Below are positions 18,013 through 26,427 of a stretch of 64,000 bases of DNA, in pieces. Numbering within the stretch: position 1 is the stretch's first letter; each line of letters begins with the position of its first letter. The position numbers were made by a program, and so were the translations under genes. A model generated the notes under the pieces. The model saw nothing but the letters and a program-made list of their open reading frames with translations. It had not been told where the DNA came from and did not search any database. Source of the DNA: Legionella gresilensis (lineage in GTDB: Bacteria; Pseudomonadota; Gammaproteobacteria; Legionellales; Legionellaceae); the NCBI RefSeq assembly GCF_900639865.1, contig NZ_CAAAHX010000007.1:149251-213250 (forward strand). The letters run 5' to 3'.

Positions 18013-19641
18013 ATGACATACAGGACGTTCAAAGCGCAGATTGCGCATGAAACTATAATTGAATATATAAAAGATAGCGTAAGTAAAACGACCGTTATTC
18101 AAGTAATTAATAAATTAAGCTTTGCTACTCTAACTGAGACGAGTATTAATGGTTATAGTCATCTCATAGATGCTATTCATTTAAGCTCGGTCATGACTGA
18201 TATCAATGTTAAGGAAAAAATAAATTTTTTAATTGATATAATCTTAAAAAGAGCCCAATCCTTAGGAAAGGAAGCAGTTCTTTTTCTTTTAAAAACACCT
18301 TGTCATGGTGGTTTTACACCCTTTGGCTCCTTATTAAAAGAAGCGCATAAGGAAAATTTAGATACATTTCTCAATACTATTCATAATTTAATTAACAAAA
18401 AATATTTAACTTATCAAAACTATAAGGATATATTTTTTTACAACAGCAAACAGGGCATGAACGCTTTTTATATTCTGCTACGTAGTGAAAACAAAGAGAA
18501 TTTTCAAACTTATCTTAATGAAATTCATTATAGTATTGATCAAGGAATAATAAGTGCTTCCGATTATATTAATTTTTTTCTTTTAGCAAATCAGCCTTCA
18601 ATATTGCATCTTACTAATTTAATTAATTCAACTAATTTTCCTGTCTTGCTTGACGAAATAAATTATTTAATTGAGCAACAATGGTTAACTACAGAAAAAT
18701 TTTGTGAATTTATGGGGAAACGCGATGTAAATGGCTACACTTTATTACATTCTATTATCAAAAATGAAGCTAATGTAACGAATTTAAAGTTAATACTAAC
18801 TCAATTGAAAAAAGTAACTAAAGCTCAATGGTTAGAGCCTGAAAAATTAGCAGCTATTTTATTTGCTAAAACACCGCGCAGCTTTTCTATAATTCATTTA
18901 GCAGTATTTAATAATAATTTGAATGTTGCAAAAGAAGTATTGGCTTTTTTAAATGAATGTGTTCAAGAAAAATTAATTACAAAAAATCATTTTCAAACAT
19001 TGTATTTGCAGTGCAATCAAACTGGGCTTAGTGTTTTTGCAAGCGCTATTAAAACGGGTAAATTAGAAAACGTAAAGTTATTTATAAATATAATACAACA
19101 AGCGGTTATGGATAAATGGTTATCATTTCGCTCTTGCCGTAAATTATTCTTTCAAGCAAGTAATATACGAACTACCCCTTTACATCTTGCTTTATTGAGT
19201 GAAAATCCAGCAATTATAGAAGAATATTTATTAGCTTTAAAAGTAGGTTTGATCAAAGGTTATTTTAAAGAAAGAGATATCAAAATATTATTTCAAAAGC
19301 CAGACAATAATAGTCGTACTCCATTGTACGAAGTAGTTCAAAGTCAGTCGCTGCCAAGAGTAAAATTTTTATTAGATCAATTAAAGAATCTTTGCTCTGT
19401 AGATGTTTATTTAACTATTTTAAATCAAAAAGTAGAAGGTAATTTAGTGGTGTGTCATGGTGATAGAAAAGTAGCTGGAAAGATCAATGCTCTTCTCAAA
19501 CAGGAGAGAGAACTTAAACTAGTAGACTGTTTAGATTCTATCATAACTTATTCTGCTGATCGGTTCTTTAAAACTAATTTTATGAAAAATAAAACCAATT
19601 TAGAGAATGCTGACACATATGTCTTAGGGAAATTTTGTTAA
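18013..19641 (+). CDS. ankyrin-like protein with about eight 48-residue repeats, putative effector
   Basis: The 542-aa product is almost wholly alpha-helical. From about residue 85 to 465 it is made of roughly eight tandem units of about 48 residues. Two adjacent units beginning CVQEKLITKN and AVMDKWLSFR are exactly 48 residues each. The unit pattern is a helix ending in a W/Y/F-L pair, a helix with an L-F-F end, a turn like R-T-T-P-L-H-L-A-L (the ankyrin T-P-L-H signature), and a third helix. This is an ankyrin repeat of 33 with an extra helix of about 15 residues. The N-terminus and the last 75 residues lie outside the repeats. Such proteins bind host partners in Legionella and Coxiella; translocation is inferred. 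The ATG at 18013 lacks a clear ribosome site. Confidence 0.72.
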   Translation: MTYRTFKAQIAHETIIEYIKDSVSKTTVIQVINKLSFATLTETSINGYSHLIDAIHLSSVMTDINVKEKINFLIDIILKRAQSLGKEAVLFLLKTPCHGGFTPFGSLLKEAHKENLDTFLNTIHNLINKKYLTYQNYKDIFFYNSKQGMNAFYILLRSENKENFQTYLNEIHYSIDQGIISASDYINFFLLANQPSILHLTNLINSTNFPVLLDEINYLIEQQWLTTEKFCEFMGKRDVNGYTLLHSIIKNEANVTNLKLILTQLKKVTKAQWLEPEKLAAILFAKTPRSFSIIHLAVFNNNLNVAKEVLAFLNECVQEKLITKNHFQTLYLQCNQTGLSVFASAIKTGKLENVKLFINIIQQAVMDKWLSFRSCRKLFFQASNIRTTPLHLALLSENPAIIEEYLLALKVGLIKGYFKERDIKILFQKPDNNSRTPLYEVVQSQSLPRVKFLLDQLKNLCSVDVYLTILNQKVEGNLVVCHGDRKVAGKINALLKQERELKLVDCLDSIITYSADRFFKTNFMKNKTNLENADTYVLGKFC

Positions 19642-19875
19642 AGGGGAGAATTATCAAGATTTAAGGAGAGGGAAAAATAGGAGGATATAAAACAATAGCT
19701 GGTTTGTAATTTTAATATAGTAAATAAAAGTGGCTGTTATATTTAATGTAAAAAATAAAATATTAACAGTCTTTTAATTTTCTTTTTTTAATAGCAAGGG
19801 TAATTGCATAATAAATTGCTCATTTATCTATTTATTTTATAATGCAATCCTGTTGTGCTAGTCTTAAGGTCTTAA

Positions 19876-21093
19876 ATGATAATCAAAGAAATAGATAATC
19901 CTGGTAAAGGTAATTGCGCCTTTTATGCATTTGCAATCGGCTTAATTGATATTATTAAACATGAAATCGCTAGGGAAGGAGTAAGTGCAACTTTCCAAAA
20001 ATTAAAAATTTTAAGTATGGAGGTACTTGATCTATCAGCTGATGCTTTTCCTATTAAATTAAATGAAATTAATGAATTTAATTTTAGCGATCAATCTATT
20101 TCATTGTTAAATAAAATTCAATACTGTTTTAGGCATATCATTTATAATCATCGTAAACGAGAGCTTTTTGATAAACCTTTAAATTCTCCAGATGAATTCC
20201 CTCCTACAGCATTTATAGATTTTACAGAAATGGTTCACTGTTTTGCTAAAAATGATTCAACAGATAATCATTACAATGGTCTTATTAATTCTTCTGCTGC
20301 ACGTGAGTATGGTATAGAAGTGGCGAATAAAATTAAAGTGCTAAGACAACGAAGGGAGCGCTTAAGTCGATGGTATCCTGAAAATCCACAAGACAAAAAC
20401 TATAATGATGCTAGAAGAAAGTATATGTTTAACAGCTTTGATGAACCCATTAATCGCTTGATCTTGGAAGCCTTTAAGGAAGATGTTTATATGAAGACTG
20501 AATCTTCCATACAACTTAAAAGTAATTCTTGTATTGTGGCTGCTATGAAAGACATTACAGTTAATTATCGTTGGGGTACGCATCGTGATTTAGATGATTT
20601 GGCTAATATATTTGAAATTAACTTTAATACCTTTAATTATGGGAGAAACAATTATTTATATGGTTCTGCCAATATAGCGAATCGACCCTCTATCACTTTA
20701 AATAATAGAAATAACGGCCATTGGACTACAAATTTAACATTTTTAGGCCACTTTAGAGGCAAACAATATGGGGACTTTTCTAAAGACAGCATACTAACTA
20801 AAGAGGAAATAAAAAATATTCTTTTAACTTATACCTCAGGTTGGAAAGCATTAATTACCACAAGACATCATTTACCAAAGGCTAAAGAGCTTATTAAAGA
20901 CTGTGATAGCGAAAAGCAAAGCATTTTCGATATCCTTGTTAAATTAAATCAATATAGCAGTGATATAGAGTATGCTAGTAATAGCTCTTTTAAAAAACGT
21001 CTTGATTATATTTTAGCAAGAGCTAAATATAGCTTTTCAATCTCTGAGCAACCTATCAATGAATTGGTTGATAACGTAAGAGCTCAGATATAA
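19876..21093 (+). CDS. OTU-like cysteine protease, putative deubiquitinase effector
   Basis: This 405-aa protein starts with the OTU catalytic loop: D7 and C14 in IDNPGKGNCAFYAFA (D-x-x-G-x-G-N-C-x-F). The second half supplies the remaining signature: WGTHRDLDDLANIF (the W-G-x-x-x-E/D-L-x-x-L-A helix) and the catalytic His at 282 in NNRNNGHWTTNL. About 210 residues lie between the Cys helix and the WG motif. This agrees with Legionella Lot-type OTU enzymes, which carry a large helical insertion there. OTU proteases remove ubiquitin from host proteins. There is no signal peptide. The neighbours are other effector-like genes. A clear terminator follows. Linkage specificity and translocation are unknown. 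Confidence 0.75.
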   Translation: MIIKEIDNPGKGNCAFYAFAIGLIDIIKHEIAREGVSATFQKLKILSMEVLDLSADAFPIKLNEINEFNFSDQSISLLNKIQYCFRHIIYNHRKRELFDKPLNSPDEFPPTAFIDFTEMVHCFAKNDSTDNHYNGLINSSAAREYGIEVANKIKVLRQRRERLSRWYPENPQDKNYNDARRKYMFNSFDEPINRLILEAFKEDVYMKTESSIQLKSNSCIVAAMKDITVNYRWGTHRDLDDLANIFEINFNTFNYGRNNYLYGSANIANRPSITLNNRNNGHWTTNLTFLGHFRGKQYGDFSKDSILTKEEIKNILLTYTSGWKALITTRHHLPKAKELIKDCDSEKQSIFDILVKLNQYSSDIEYASNSSFKKRLDYILARAKYSFSISEQPINELVDNVRAQI

Positions 21094-21180
21094 TTTAAAA
21101 TTTATTATCATTTATAAGAAGTGGAATTTAGAATCCTCATAGACTCTTTATTCCCCTCTTATTTATATTTGAATTCATTT

Positions 21181-21209
21181 AACGCCAAACATCCTATCAT
21201 GTTGGCGTT
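21181..21209 (+). terminator. rho-independent-like hairpin after the OTU gene
   Basis: AACGCCAAACAT and ATGTTGGCGTT pair with one bulged A around a short loop, followed by ATCCTTTTA. It sits between the OTU gene and the convergent small-protein gene, only 7 bases from the stop of the latter. Confidence 0.7.
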
Positions 21210-21215
21210 ATCCTT

Positions 21216-21455
21216 TTATCGCCAGCAACGTAGAAATCCTCGAGCATTTATCCAGCAATCGGGTCGACCTGGAATAGGCGTAGCATAAGGGCCTGGATGA
21301 TTAGGTACACAGCGGCCAAAGTAGGTCATATGATAACCAAAACCACAGCCTTGTGCTGCGAAACTTGTAGAAGAAGTAAATATTCCTAAAGTTAAAATAA
21401 TACCCACACTTAAGGTGAATATTAATTTAGCTAAATAATTAGAATTGACTTCCAT
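21216..21455 (-). CDS. small secreted protein with GCG...CVPN motif
   Basis: This 79-aa protein has an N-terminal signal peptide (hydrophobic 9-28, ending TSSTSFA before A-Q). The mature part of about 46 residues begins QGCGFGYHMTYFGRCVPNHP and ends WINARGFLRCWR, with four cysteines in total. The G-C-G...C-x-P-N pattern occurs in small periplasmic proteins of several proteobacteria whose function is unknown. Two disulfides are likely. An AAGGAG site lies upstream of the ATG. Confidence 0.8.
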   Translation of the reverse strand: MEVNSNYLAKLIFTLSVGIILTLGIFTSSTSFAAQGCGFGYHMTYFGRCVPNHPGPYATPIPGRPDCWINARGFLRCWR

Positions 21456-21713
21456 ACCAATACTCCTTTTAAAGTATTATTCAACTTAATTATAGAGTTA
21501 ATTTTAAAAATATGGATTATAAATTGATCAAAAAGATAAAAAAGTATTAATTTTTGGCTTTTCTTATTTAAATTTGATACGGCTAAAAATAACAAAAAAT
21601 GTATTAATTATATGATTTATGTAAATTTTTTAAAATTAATTTATTTTTTAAAGATTTATTTAAGAAAGTCATGTTATAACAGTATCTCCCTAATAATAAG
21701 AAGAATTAAGGCT

Positions 21714-23441
21714 ATGAGACGTTCTTTATCCGAATTAATTTGTGATGATTTAGAGGAATTGGCTTACTTTGGATCAGATGTAGTTGCAAGTGAGGAAGTT
21801 ATCCGGTTCTTAATGACTATGTATCGAAATAAAAATACTTTAGGGGAAGTAGATGTAATCCATAAAATTCAGTTTCCAAATATACTTAAAGACATTTTGC
21901 AAGATAATGATACCTATATTAAAAACCAACATAACTTAGCTCTTTCCAATAATCATGTTCCTCGATTTAAACAATATCAATTTTTAATTGAAGTAGGACA
22001 GCGTAGTCAATCTCAGCAGCGACAACCTGATAAAGTGCATTATTGCGCAGTTGACTTATTTCTTGTCCCAGGTGAAAGGCCAGTTGCTTTTGTGGCGGAT
22101 CATTATCGAGGGCATGATGGTTATTATCAAGAATTTCAGCAGGCAGCCCGCGAGCTTAATATTTTTTTTATCATAGCAGGAAACAGTGTTTATCAAGCAG
22201 ATAGTGTACATTGTCCTGTTTTTTCTCTCTATCACCTCAGATTAACATTTCGGGATAATGATTTTATAGTTGATTTTTTGTTGGATATAACCAAAAGAAA
22301 TAATGCTTGTGAGCATATTTTAATTAATTGGCATTTATTACCGCCAGATTATTTACTCTTATCGCAAAGTGTAAGTATGTTATGGAAATATATTGATGCG
22401 GTTAAACTGCGAGAGCAAATTAATGATGCATTGCCAAGTAAAGTATTAACGCAAGCGTTCTTTGATAAAAATTTAAGTATAGGACTCTATCCGGATAGAC
22501 ACGAGCAGGGAAAGATTCGTAATAGAAATATCAAATTGCTTGCGAATAAGATGGCGGGTGAAGCTGTGGTTCTTTTAGAACAAGAGAAAGAGGAATTCTA
22601 TAATGAGTCAGTACTTACAAATATCTGTTATAAAGCGCGTTATCCATTACTGCACAAAGTATTAATGGCAGCTTTAACTATTTCATATGAATATACACAA
22701 ATTCTAGATAATTCTGCAAATACGAATTTCGAGCCTCATCCTTTATTTGAGTTAACATTTTCTTATGCTAGTGTAATAGAAAAATGTTTAAAAAATAAAA
22801 GTTTTGCCAGCATTCTTAATAATCGTTCGGTTTTAATAGCTTTGCAATTGAATTGGATTAATCCATCTGATTTATTGAATACTCTTACCGAGCTTAGTAA
22901 TGAACGCAAAGTTAATCGGGAAAATTGTAATTTTATTTTTAATAACTTAAATGGTTTTGCAAAAATTATAGAACGATTACTTAGCGATAATAAAACGCTT
23001 GATAAAGATCTTTTAAAACTCTTGCTATCTCCTAGAACGAAGGCGTTCTTTGAGAAAGAATCATTAGCTGATTTATTTATGAAAGGATTAATTGCAATAG
23101 AAAGCATTGAGCACATCCACCCTCATCAAATTGATAAAAATTATTATGCTCAATTAGAAGATGATAGTAAAAAAATAAATTATCTACATGATACCTTTCT
23201 TATACAGCAAGACGATATTTTTAGTTCTGATTCTTCTCAAGATTATGAAGATTTTGCCCTATTTGAGGTGCCTGAACCTACGGCCATTTCTGAATTAAGT
23301 TTATTACAAAAACCAGACTTAAATATTTCATTATTAGCACACTCTATGAGTAAGTTAATTTTTAATAATAAGCAAGAAAATATAACTGAAGGAGTTGATG
23401 ATAATTCTAGTTCACAATTAATTGCTATTATCAGTAATTAA
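21714..23441 (+). CDS. YopJ-family-like serine/threonine acetyltransferase (C55-like), putative effector
   Basis: I prefer the ATG at 21714 (575 aa) over the upstream ATG at 21612, because the extra 34 residues are AT-driven and unlike the rest. The N-terminal half shows a candidate H-D-C triad: H109 in KVHYCAVDLF, D129 in FVADHYRG, and C167 in YQADSVHCPVFSL. The last string matches the YopJ nucleophile motif Q-x-x-x-x-x-C-x-x-F-S-L with identical Gln-Cys spacing. Known family members use H-E-C (YopJ) or H-D-C (PopP2). They acetylate host Ser, Thr or Lys with inositol hexakisphosphate as activator. The remaining 400 residues are helical and unrecognised. No signal peptide. Host delivery and activity are inference. 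Confidence 0.6.
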   Translation: MRRSLSELICDDLEELAYFGSDVVASEEVIRFLMTMYRNKNTLGEVDVIHKIQFPNILKDILQDNDTYIKNQHNLALSNNHVPRFKQYQFLIEVGQRSQSQQRQPDKVHYCAVDLFLVPGERPVAFVADHYRGHDGYYQEFQQAARELNIFFIIAGNSVYQADSVHCPVFSLYHLRLTFRDNDFIVDFLLDITKRNNACEHILINWHLLPPDYLLLSQSVSMLWKYIDAVKLREQINDALPSKVLTQAFFDKNLSIGLYPDRHEQGKIRNRNIKLLANKMAGEAVVLLEQEKEEFYNESVLTNICYKARYPLLHKVLMAALTISYEYTQILDNSANTNFEPHPLFELTFSYASVIEKCLKNKSFASILNNRSVLIALQLNWINPSDLLNTLTELSNERKVNRENCNFIFNNLNGFAKIIERLLSDNKTLDKDLLKLLLSPRTKAFFEKESLADLFMKGLIAIESIEHIHPHQIDKNYYAQLEDDSKKINYLHDTFLIQQDDIFSSDSSQDYEDFALFEVPEPTAISELSLLQKPDLNISLLAHSMSKLIFNNKQENITEGVDDNSSSQLIAIISN

Positions 23442-23479
23442 TTGTGATTTAACCAAATAATCTATTTATTAGTAAATTG

Positions 23480-23503
23480 ATTTTAGGGCTTAAGCCCTAA
23501 AAT
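23480..23503. terminator. perfect palindrome, bidirectional terminator
   Basis: The 24-base stretch is a perfect palindrome centred on GGGCTTAAGCCC, flanked on the + side by ATTTTATTT. It separates the YopJ-like gene from the convergent ankyrin-like gene and should stop transcripts in both directions. Confidence 0.75.
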
Positions 23504-23504
23504 T

Positions 23505-24686
23505 TTATTTAAATTCAGGAGAAAGTTTAGGCTTTTTATTGGGAGGGTTATCTTCTAAAATCGTTGGCCTAAAAAATGTAGTAGGCACTTTTAAGGTACT
23601 AATTTGATTAGGGACTATCTTCATTTTAAATGCAACAGTTTCCTTAAGAGATGCTTCTAATACGTATTGATCTATGTAATTAATAATATCATCTGTCTGG
23701 AAAATGCCCTTCCTTTTAAGAACAGGCTGAATCTCACGAAACCAGATGCGTATAGCAGGGCTATGCAACCATTTAACCGCTAAATTCTCACTAATATTAT
23801 AAAATTGCATTAATTGTGCAGTTTTAATAGCAGTTCGCGTATATAATTTTTCTAAGCAATAGTACGCTTTATCATAAGCTAAGCCATAAGTTCCCATTAA
23901 TTGTTTAATAATGGATGATTTATTTTTTACTTCGCTAATATCATACACATGTTCGGCATACATGAGGCCATCTTTTTTGATAGCCTTTACCAAGTTTTTT
24001 ATAAGTTTTTCATCTTGAATAAAAGATAGAGTATGTAGCGCTAGTGATTCATTTAGAAAGCGATGACTGCAATAGCCTTTATCATCCACGTCATTTAAAC
24101 CAACTAAGTGATTACCCAACAGATCTGGTAATTCTTTAGCTTCATAATATTTTGCTACTAAAGCAATATGCCCATCTTGAGCTGCGCCAAGAAGAATCAA
24201 TTCTAAAATTTTATTTTTTGTAGCTAGAATCTCTATATCGTTAGAAGAGGTAACTAAATTTATATTGCCTAATAATTGTTCAAGATGTATGCTGTCACCA
24301 GCACATACGCTAGCATAAAGTCGCTGTGTGTGATTATTACTTAATTGAGCTAGTTGATAAAATTTTTTTCTTCTTACCTCAGGAGCTAACATTTTAAAAT
24401 GTTCTAATTCGGTATCAATTTGAAACTGTGCCTTTAATTTTTCTGCAGCTTCAATTTGGGAGTTTTCAATTAAGGCTTGTAGAACATATTCAGGACCTGC
24501 GCCAAATTGATTAATAAGTTTGAGGGCTTTGTCAATATGGCCATCTGATACTAATTTCGCGGCAACAGTAGAAAAATTCTCATTGTTTTCTTTTTCATCA
24601 ATACATGCTCCCTGTTTTAATAATAATACTAATGCTTGATCGTCATTAATTAGGGCACATTCATACATTTGATTAAAGAAAGACAT
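23505..24686 (-). CDS. ankyrin-like protein with basic C-terminal motif, putative effector
   Basis: This 393-aa protein has ankyrin-like helix pairs in residues 1-190, for example ALINDDQALVLLLKQGACID and AAQDGHIALVAKYYEAKELP. These keep the A-x-x-x-G-x-x-x-x-V/L-x-x-L-L pattern but are irregular. The second half is helical and contains SENLAVKWLHSPAIRIWF. The last 13 residues include KKPKL (384-388), a short basic cluster that would fit a monopartite nuclear localisation signal if the protein enters a eukaryotic host. No membrane segment or signal peptide is seen. It lies convergent to the YopJ-like gene in the same accessory block. Host targeting is inference. Confidence 0.65.
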   Translation of the reverse strand: MSFFNQMYECALINDDQALVLLLKQGACIDEKENNENFSTVAAKLVSDGHIDKALKLINQFGAGPEYVLQALIENSQIEAAEKLKAQFQIDTELEHFKMLAPEVRRKKFYQLAQLSNNHTQRLYASVCAGDSIHLEQLLGNINLVTSSNDIEILATKNKILELILLGAAQDGHIALVAKYYEAKELPDLLGNHLVGLNDVDDKGYCSHRFLNESLALHTLSFIQDEKLIKNLVKAIKKDGLMYAEHVYDISEVKNKSSIIKQLMGTYGLAYDKAYYCLEKLYTRTAIKTAQLMQFYNISENLAVKWLHSPAIRIWFREIQPVLKRKGIFQTDDIINYIDQYVLEASLKETVAFKMKIVPNQISTLKVPTTFFRPTILEDNPPNKKPKLSPEFK

Positions 24687-24814
24687 TTTAATACATCCTA
24701 TAAAACAAATTGCTGAGGGTAGCGTTTTCTTAATCGTTTTTCAAAGAGATTTTATTGACACTCTGTAAAAAAATTAAACCTTATCTTGGCCGTTCTTATT
24801 TTATCCAAATAAAA

Positions 24815-24843
24815 TTGACATAGACATATAGTTGATTTAGGAT
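24815..24843 (+). promoter_or_regulatory. sigma-70 promoter of the thiamine salvage operon
   Basis: A perfect -35 TTGACA (24815-24820) and a -10 TAGGAT (24838-24843) are separated by exactly 17 bases. The predicted start, near 24850, falls just before the riboswitch. Confidence 0.75.
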
Positions 24844-24853
24844 TTTGAGCTTA

Positions 24854-24932
24854 ATCACCAGGGGTGCTTTGTATAACAAAGCTGAGAAATACCCTTATAA
24901 CCTGCACTGGATAATGCCTGCGGAGGGAGAGT
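24854..24932 (+). promoter_or_regulatory. TPP riboswitch (THI element)
   Basis: All conserved blocks of the thiamine pyrophosphate aptamer occur in order: CAGGGGTGC, a variable P3 hairpin (CTTTGTATAACAAAG), GCTGAGAAATACCC, ACCTG, CTGGATAATGCCTGCG and GGGA. It lies between a good promoter and thiE, so bound TPP should turn down the whole operon. The following hairpin over the thiE start suggests control at translation. Confidence 0.95.
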
Positions 24933-24969
24933 GAGTTTTGTTTAGATTAGGCTTTTTTAGCTAGTCGTT

Positions 24970-25007
24970 CATTGCTCTTTTTGCTCCAAAGTTAGGAGAA
25001 TGCAATG
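24970..25007 (+). promoter_or_regulatory. hairpin able to hide the thiE ribosome site and start codon
   Basis: CATTGC (24970-24975) can pair with GCAATG (25002-25007), which contains the thiE start codon, and CTCC (24984-24987) with GGAG (24995-24998), the ribosome site. This is a plausible expression platform for the riboswitch. No T-run follows, so translation control is more likely than termination. Confidence 0.5.
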
Positions 25008-25652
25008 AATATAGCTGCTCTTGATCTTTGCTTAGTCACGCAAATAAATAATCAATCTATAGATGATTATCTTCAATTTATTGAATTGACTGTAAAAGGT
25101 GGTGTTACCTTAGTCCAACTTAGAGATAAGGTTAATCCTTTATCCAAGATACGTCCCTTAGCCCTTGCATTAAAATCCTTATTAGCCAGATTACATATTC
25201 CATTTATTATTAATGATTACGTGACACTCGCCTTAGAAATTGATGCAGATGGGGTGCACTTAGGTCAGTCTGACATGCCGCCTGAGCAGGCTCGTCGTTT
25301 ACTTGGGCCAACTAAAATAATTGGGTATTCTGTTGAATCTTACGCTGAACTTACACACGCCAACCAGTTAAATTGCATAGACTACATTGCTGCTAGTGCA
25401 GTCTTTCCTAGTCAAACTAAAACTGATTGTAAAACTATTTGGAATTTAGAGGGTTTAAGACAACTTGCAACTCTTTCTAAACATCCCGTCTTAGCAATTG
25501 GAGGAATTAATGTTCATAACGTCATGCAAGTTATTAGGCATGGTGCCTGCGGTGTTGCTGTAGTTAGTGCACTTCACGAACAGGTAAATCCTTTCATTGT
25601 TGCAAAAGAATTAATTCGCAATATTTACAAGGTGAAATTTAATGCAGTATGA
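25005..25652 (+). CDS. thiE: thiamine-phosphate synthase
   Basis: This 215-aa TIM-barrel enzyme joins hydroxymethylpyrimidine diphosphate to thiazole phosphate, giving thiamine phosphate. Family marks are VQLRDK (residues 38-43), FIINDYVTLALEIDADGVHL with the following GQSDMP, the ASAVFPSQTKTD active-site loop (usually G-x-V-F-P-T-x-T-K) and VLAIGGIN near the phosphate site. It is the first gene of a riboswitch-controlled operon and overlaps thiM by 11 bases, indicating translational coupling. Ribosome site GGAG lies 6 bases before the ATG. Cytoplasmic. Confidence 0.95.
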   Translation: MNIAALDLCLVTQINNQSIDDYLQFIELTVKGGVTLVQLRDKVNPLSKIRPLALALKSLLARLHIPFIINDYVTLALEIDADGVHLGQSDMPPEQARRLLGPTKIIGYSVESYAELTHANQLNCIDYIAASAVFPSQTKTDCKTIWNLEGLRQLATLSKHPVLAIGGINVHNVMQVIRHGACGVAVVSALHEQVNPFIVAKELIRNIYKVKFNAV

Positions 25653-26427
25653 AACAGTCTATATGATGGTAAAGCGTATTAAAGAAAGAAAACCACTGAT
25701 TTTAAACATTACCAATCAGGTTACGATAGAATTTGTTGCTAATGGATTATTAAGTTTAGGCGCTTCCCCTATAATGACTATGGCAACGGTTGAAATTGAC
25801 GCTTTAGTTCATTTAGCAGATGCGGTCGTCATTAATATTGGTACTCTCAATGATGAATTTATTACTTTATGTGATAGAGCTTGTTTAGTAGCAAATGAAT
25901 TAGGTAAGCCTATTATTCTTGATCCTGTCGGTGCTGGAGCAAGTTTATATCGCACAGAAACATGTTTACATCTTTTAAAGCACTATCACTTCTCCGTCAT
26001 ACGCGGTAATGCCAGTGAAGTTGGCGCGTTATGTAACTTTAATCATACAACTAAAGGGGTTGATACCAGTATTACCACAGCAGAGGTTATAAAGGCAGCA
26101 AAATACCTTTCAGTAGATAAGCAGACCGTAATTGTTATTAGCGGCCAAACTGATGCCGTGATGCAAGATGATCAAGTTACCTTATTGCATAGAGGTTCTG
26201 AGGTAATGCCTTTAATTACAGGCTCCGGTTGCCTGTTAACAGCTGTCATAGGCGCATTCCAAGCAGCGCATGATCATCCTTATATTGCCGCTTGTGCGGC
26301 TGTCATGTTTTATGGAATTTGTGGTGAGCTGGCTGCTCGAGTAGCAGAAGGCCCAGGTTCTTTTAAAGTTCATTTTCTAGACGCCCTAGCAAAATTTCCA
26401 GGACGAGGTGATTATGATGAAGAATAA
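25642..26427 (+). CDS. thiM: hydroxyethylthiazole kinase
   Basis: This 261-aa ribokinase-like enzyme phosphorylates 4-methyl-5-(2-hydroxyethyl)thiazole with ATP, a salvage step feeding ThiE. Recognisable parts are NITNQVTIEFVANGLLSLGA, MATVEIDALVHLADAVVINI, IILDPVGAGAS, VIRGNASEV and the anion-hole motif ITGSGCLL with the active-site Cys. It overlaps thiE at its start and thiD at its end. Its presence without thiG, thiS or thiO in the window indicates use of preformed thiazole. Confidence 0.95.
   Translation: MQYETVYMMVKRIKERKPLILNITNQVTIEFVANGLLSLGASPIMTMATVEIDALVHLADAVVINIGTLNDEFITLCDRACLVANELGKPIILDPVGAGASLYRTETCLHLLKHYHFSVIRGNASEVGALCNFNHTTKGVDTSITTAEVIKAAKYLSVDKQTVIVISGQTDAVMQDDQVTLLHRGSEVMPLITGSGCLLTAVIGAFQAAHDHPYIAACAAVMFYGICGELAARVAEGPGSFKVHFLDALAKFPGRGDYDEE

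Noticed and set aside
15095..24686. PmrA or CpxR regulatory boxes upstream of effector-like genes
   Set aside because: AT-rich upstream regions give many loose partial matches; no full tandem box could be supported by eye.
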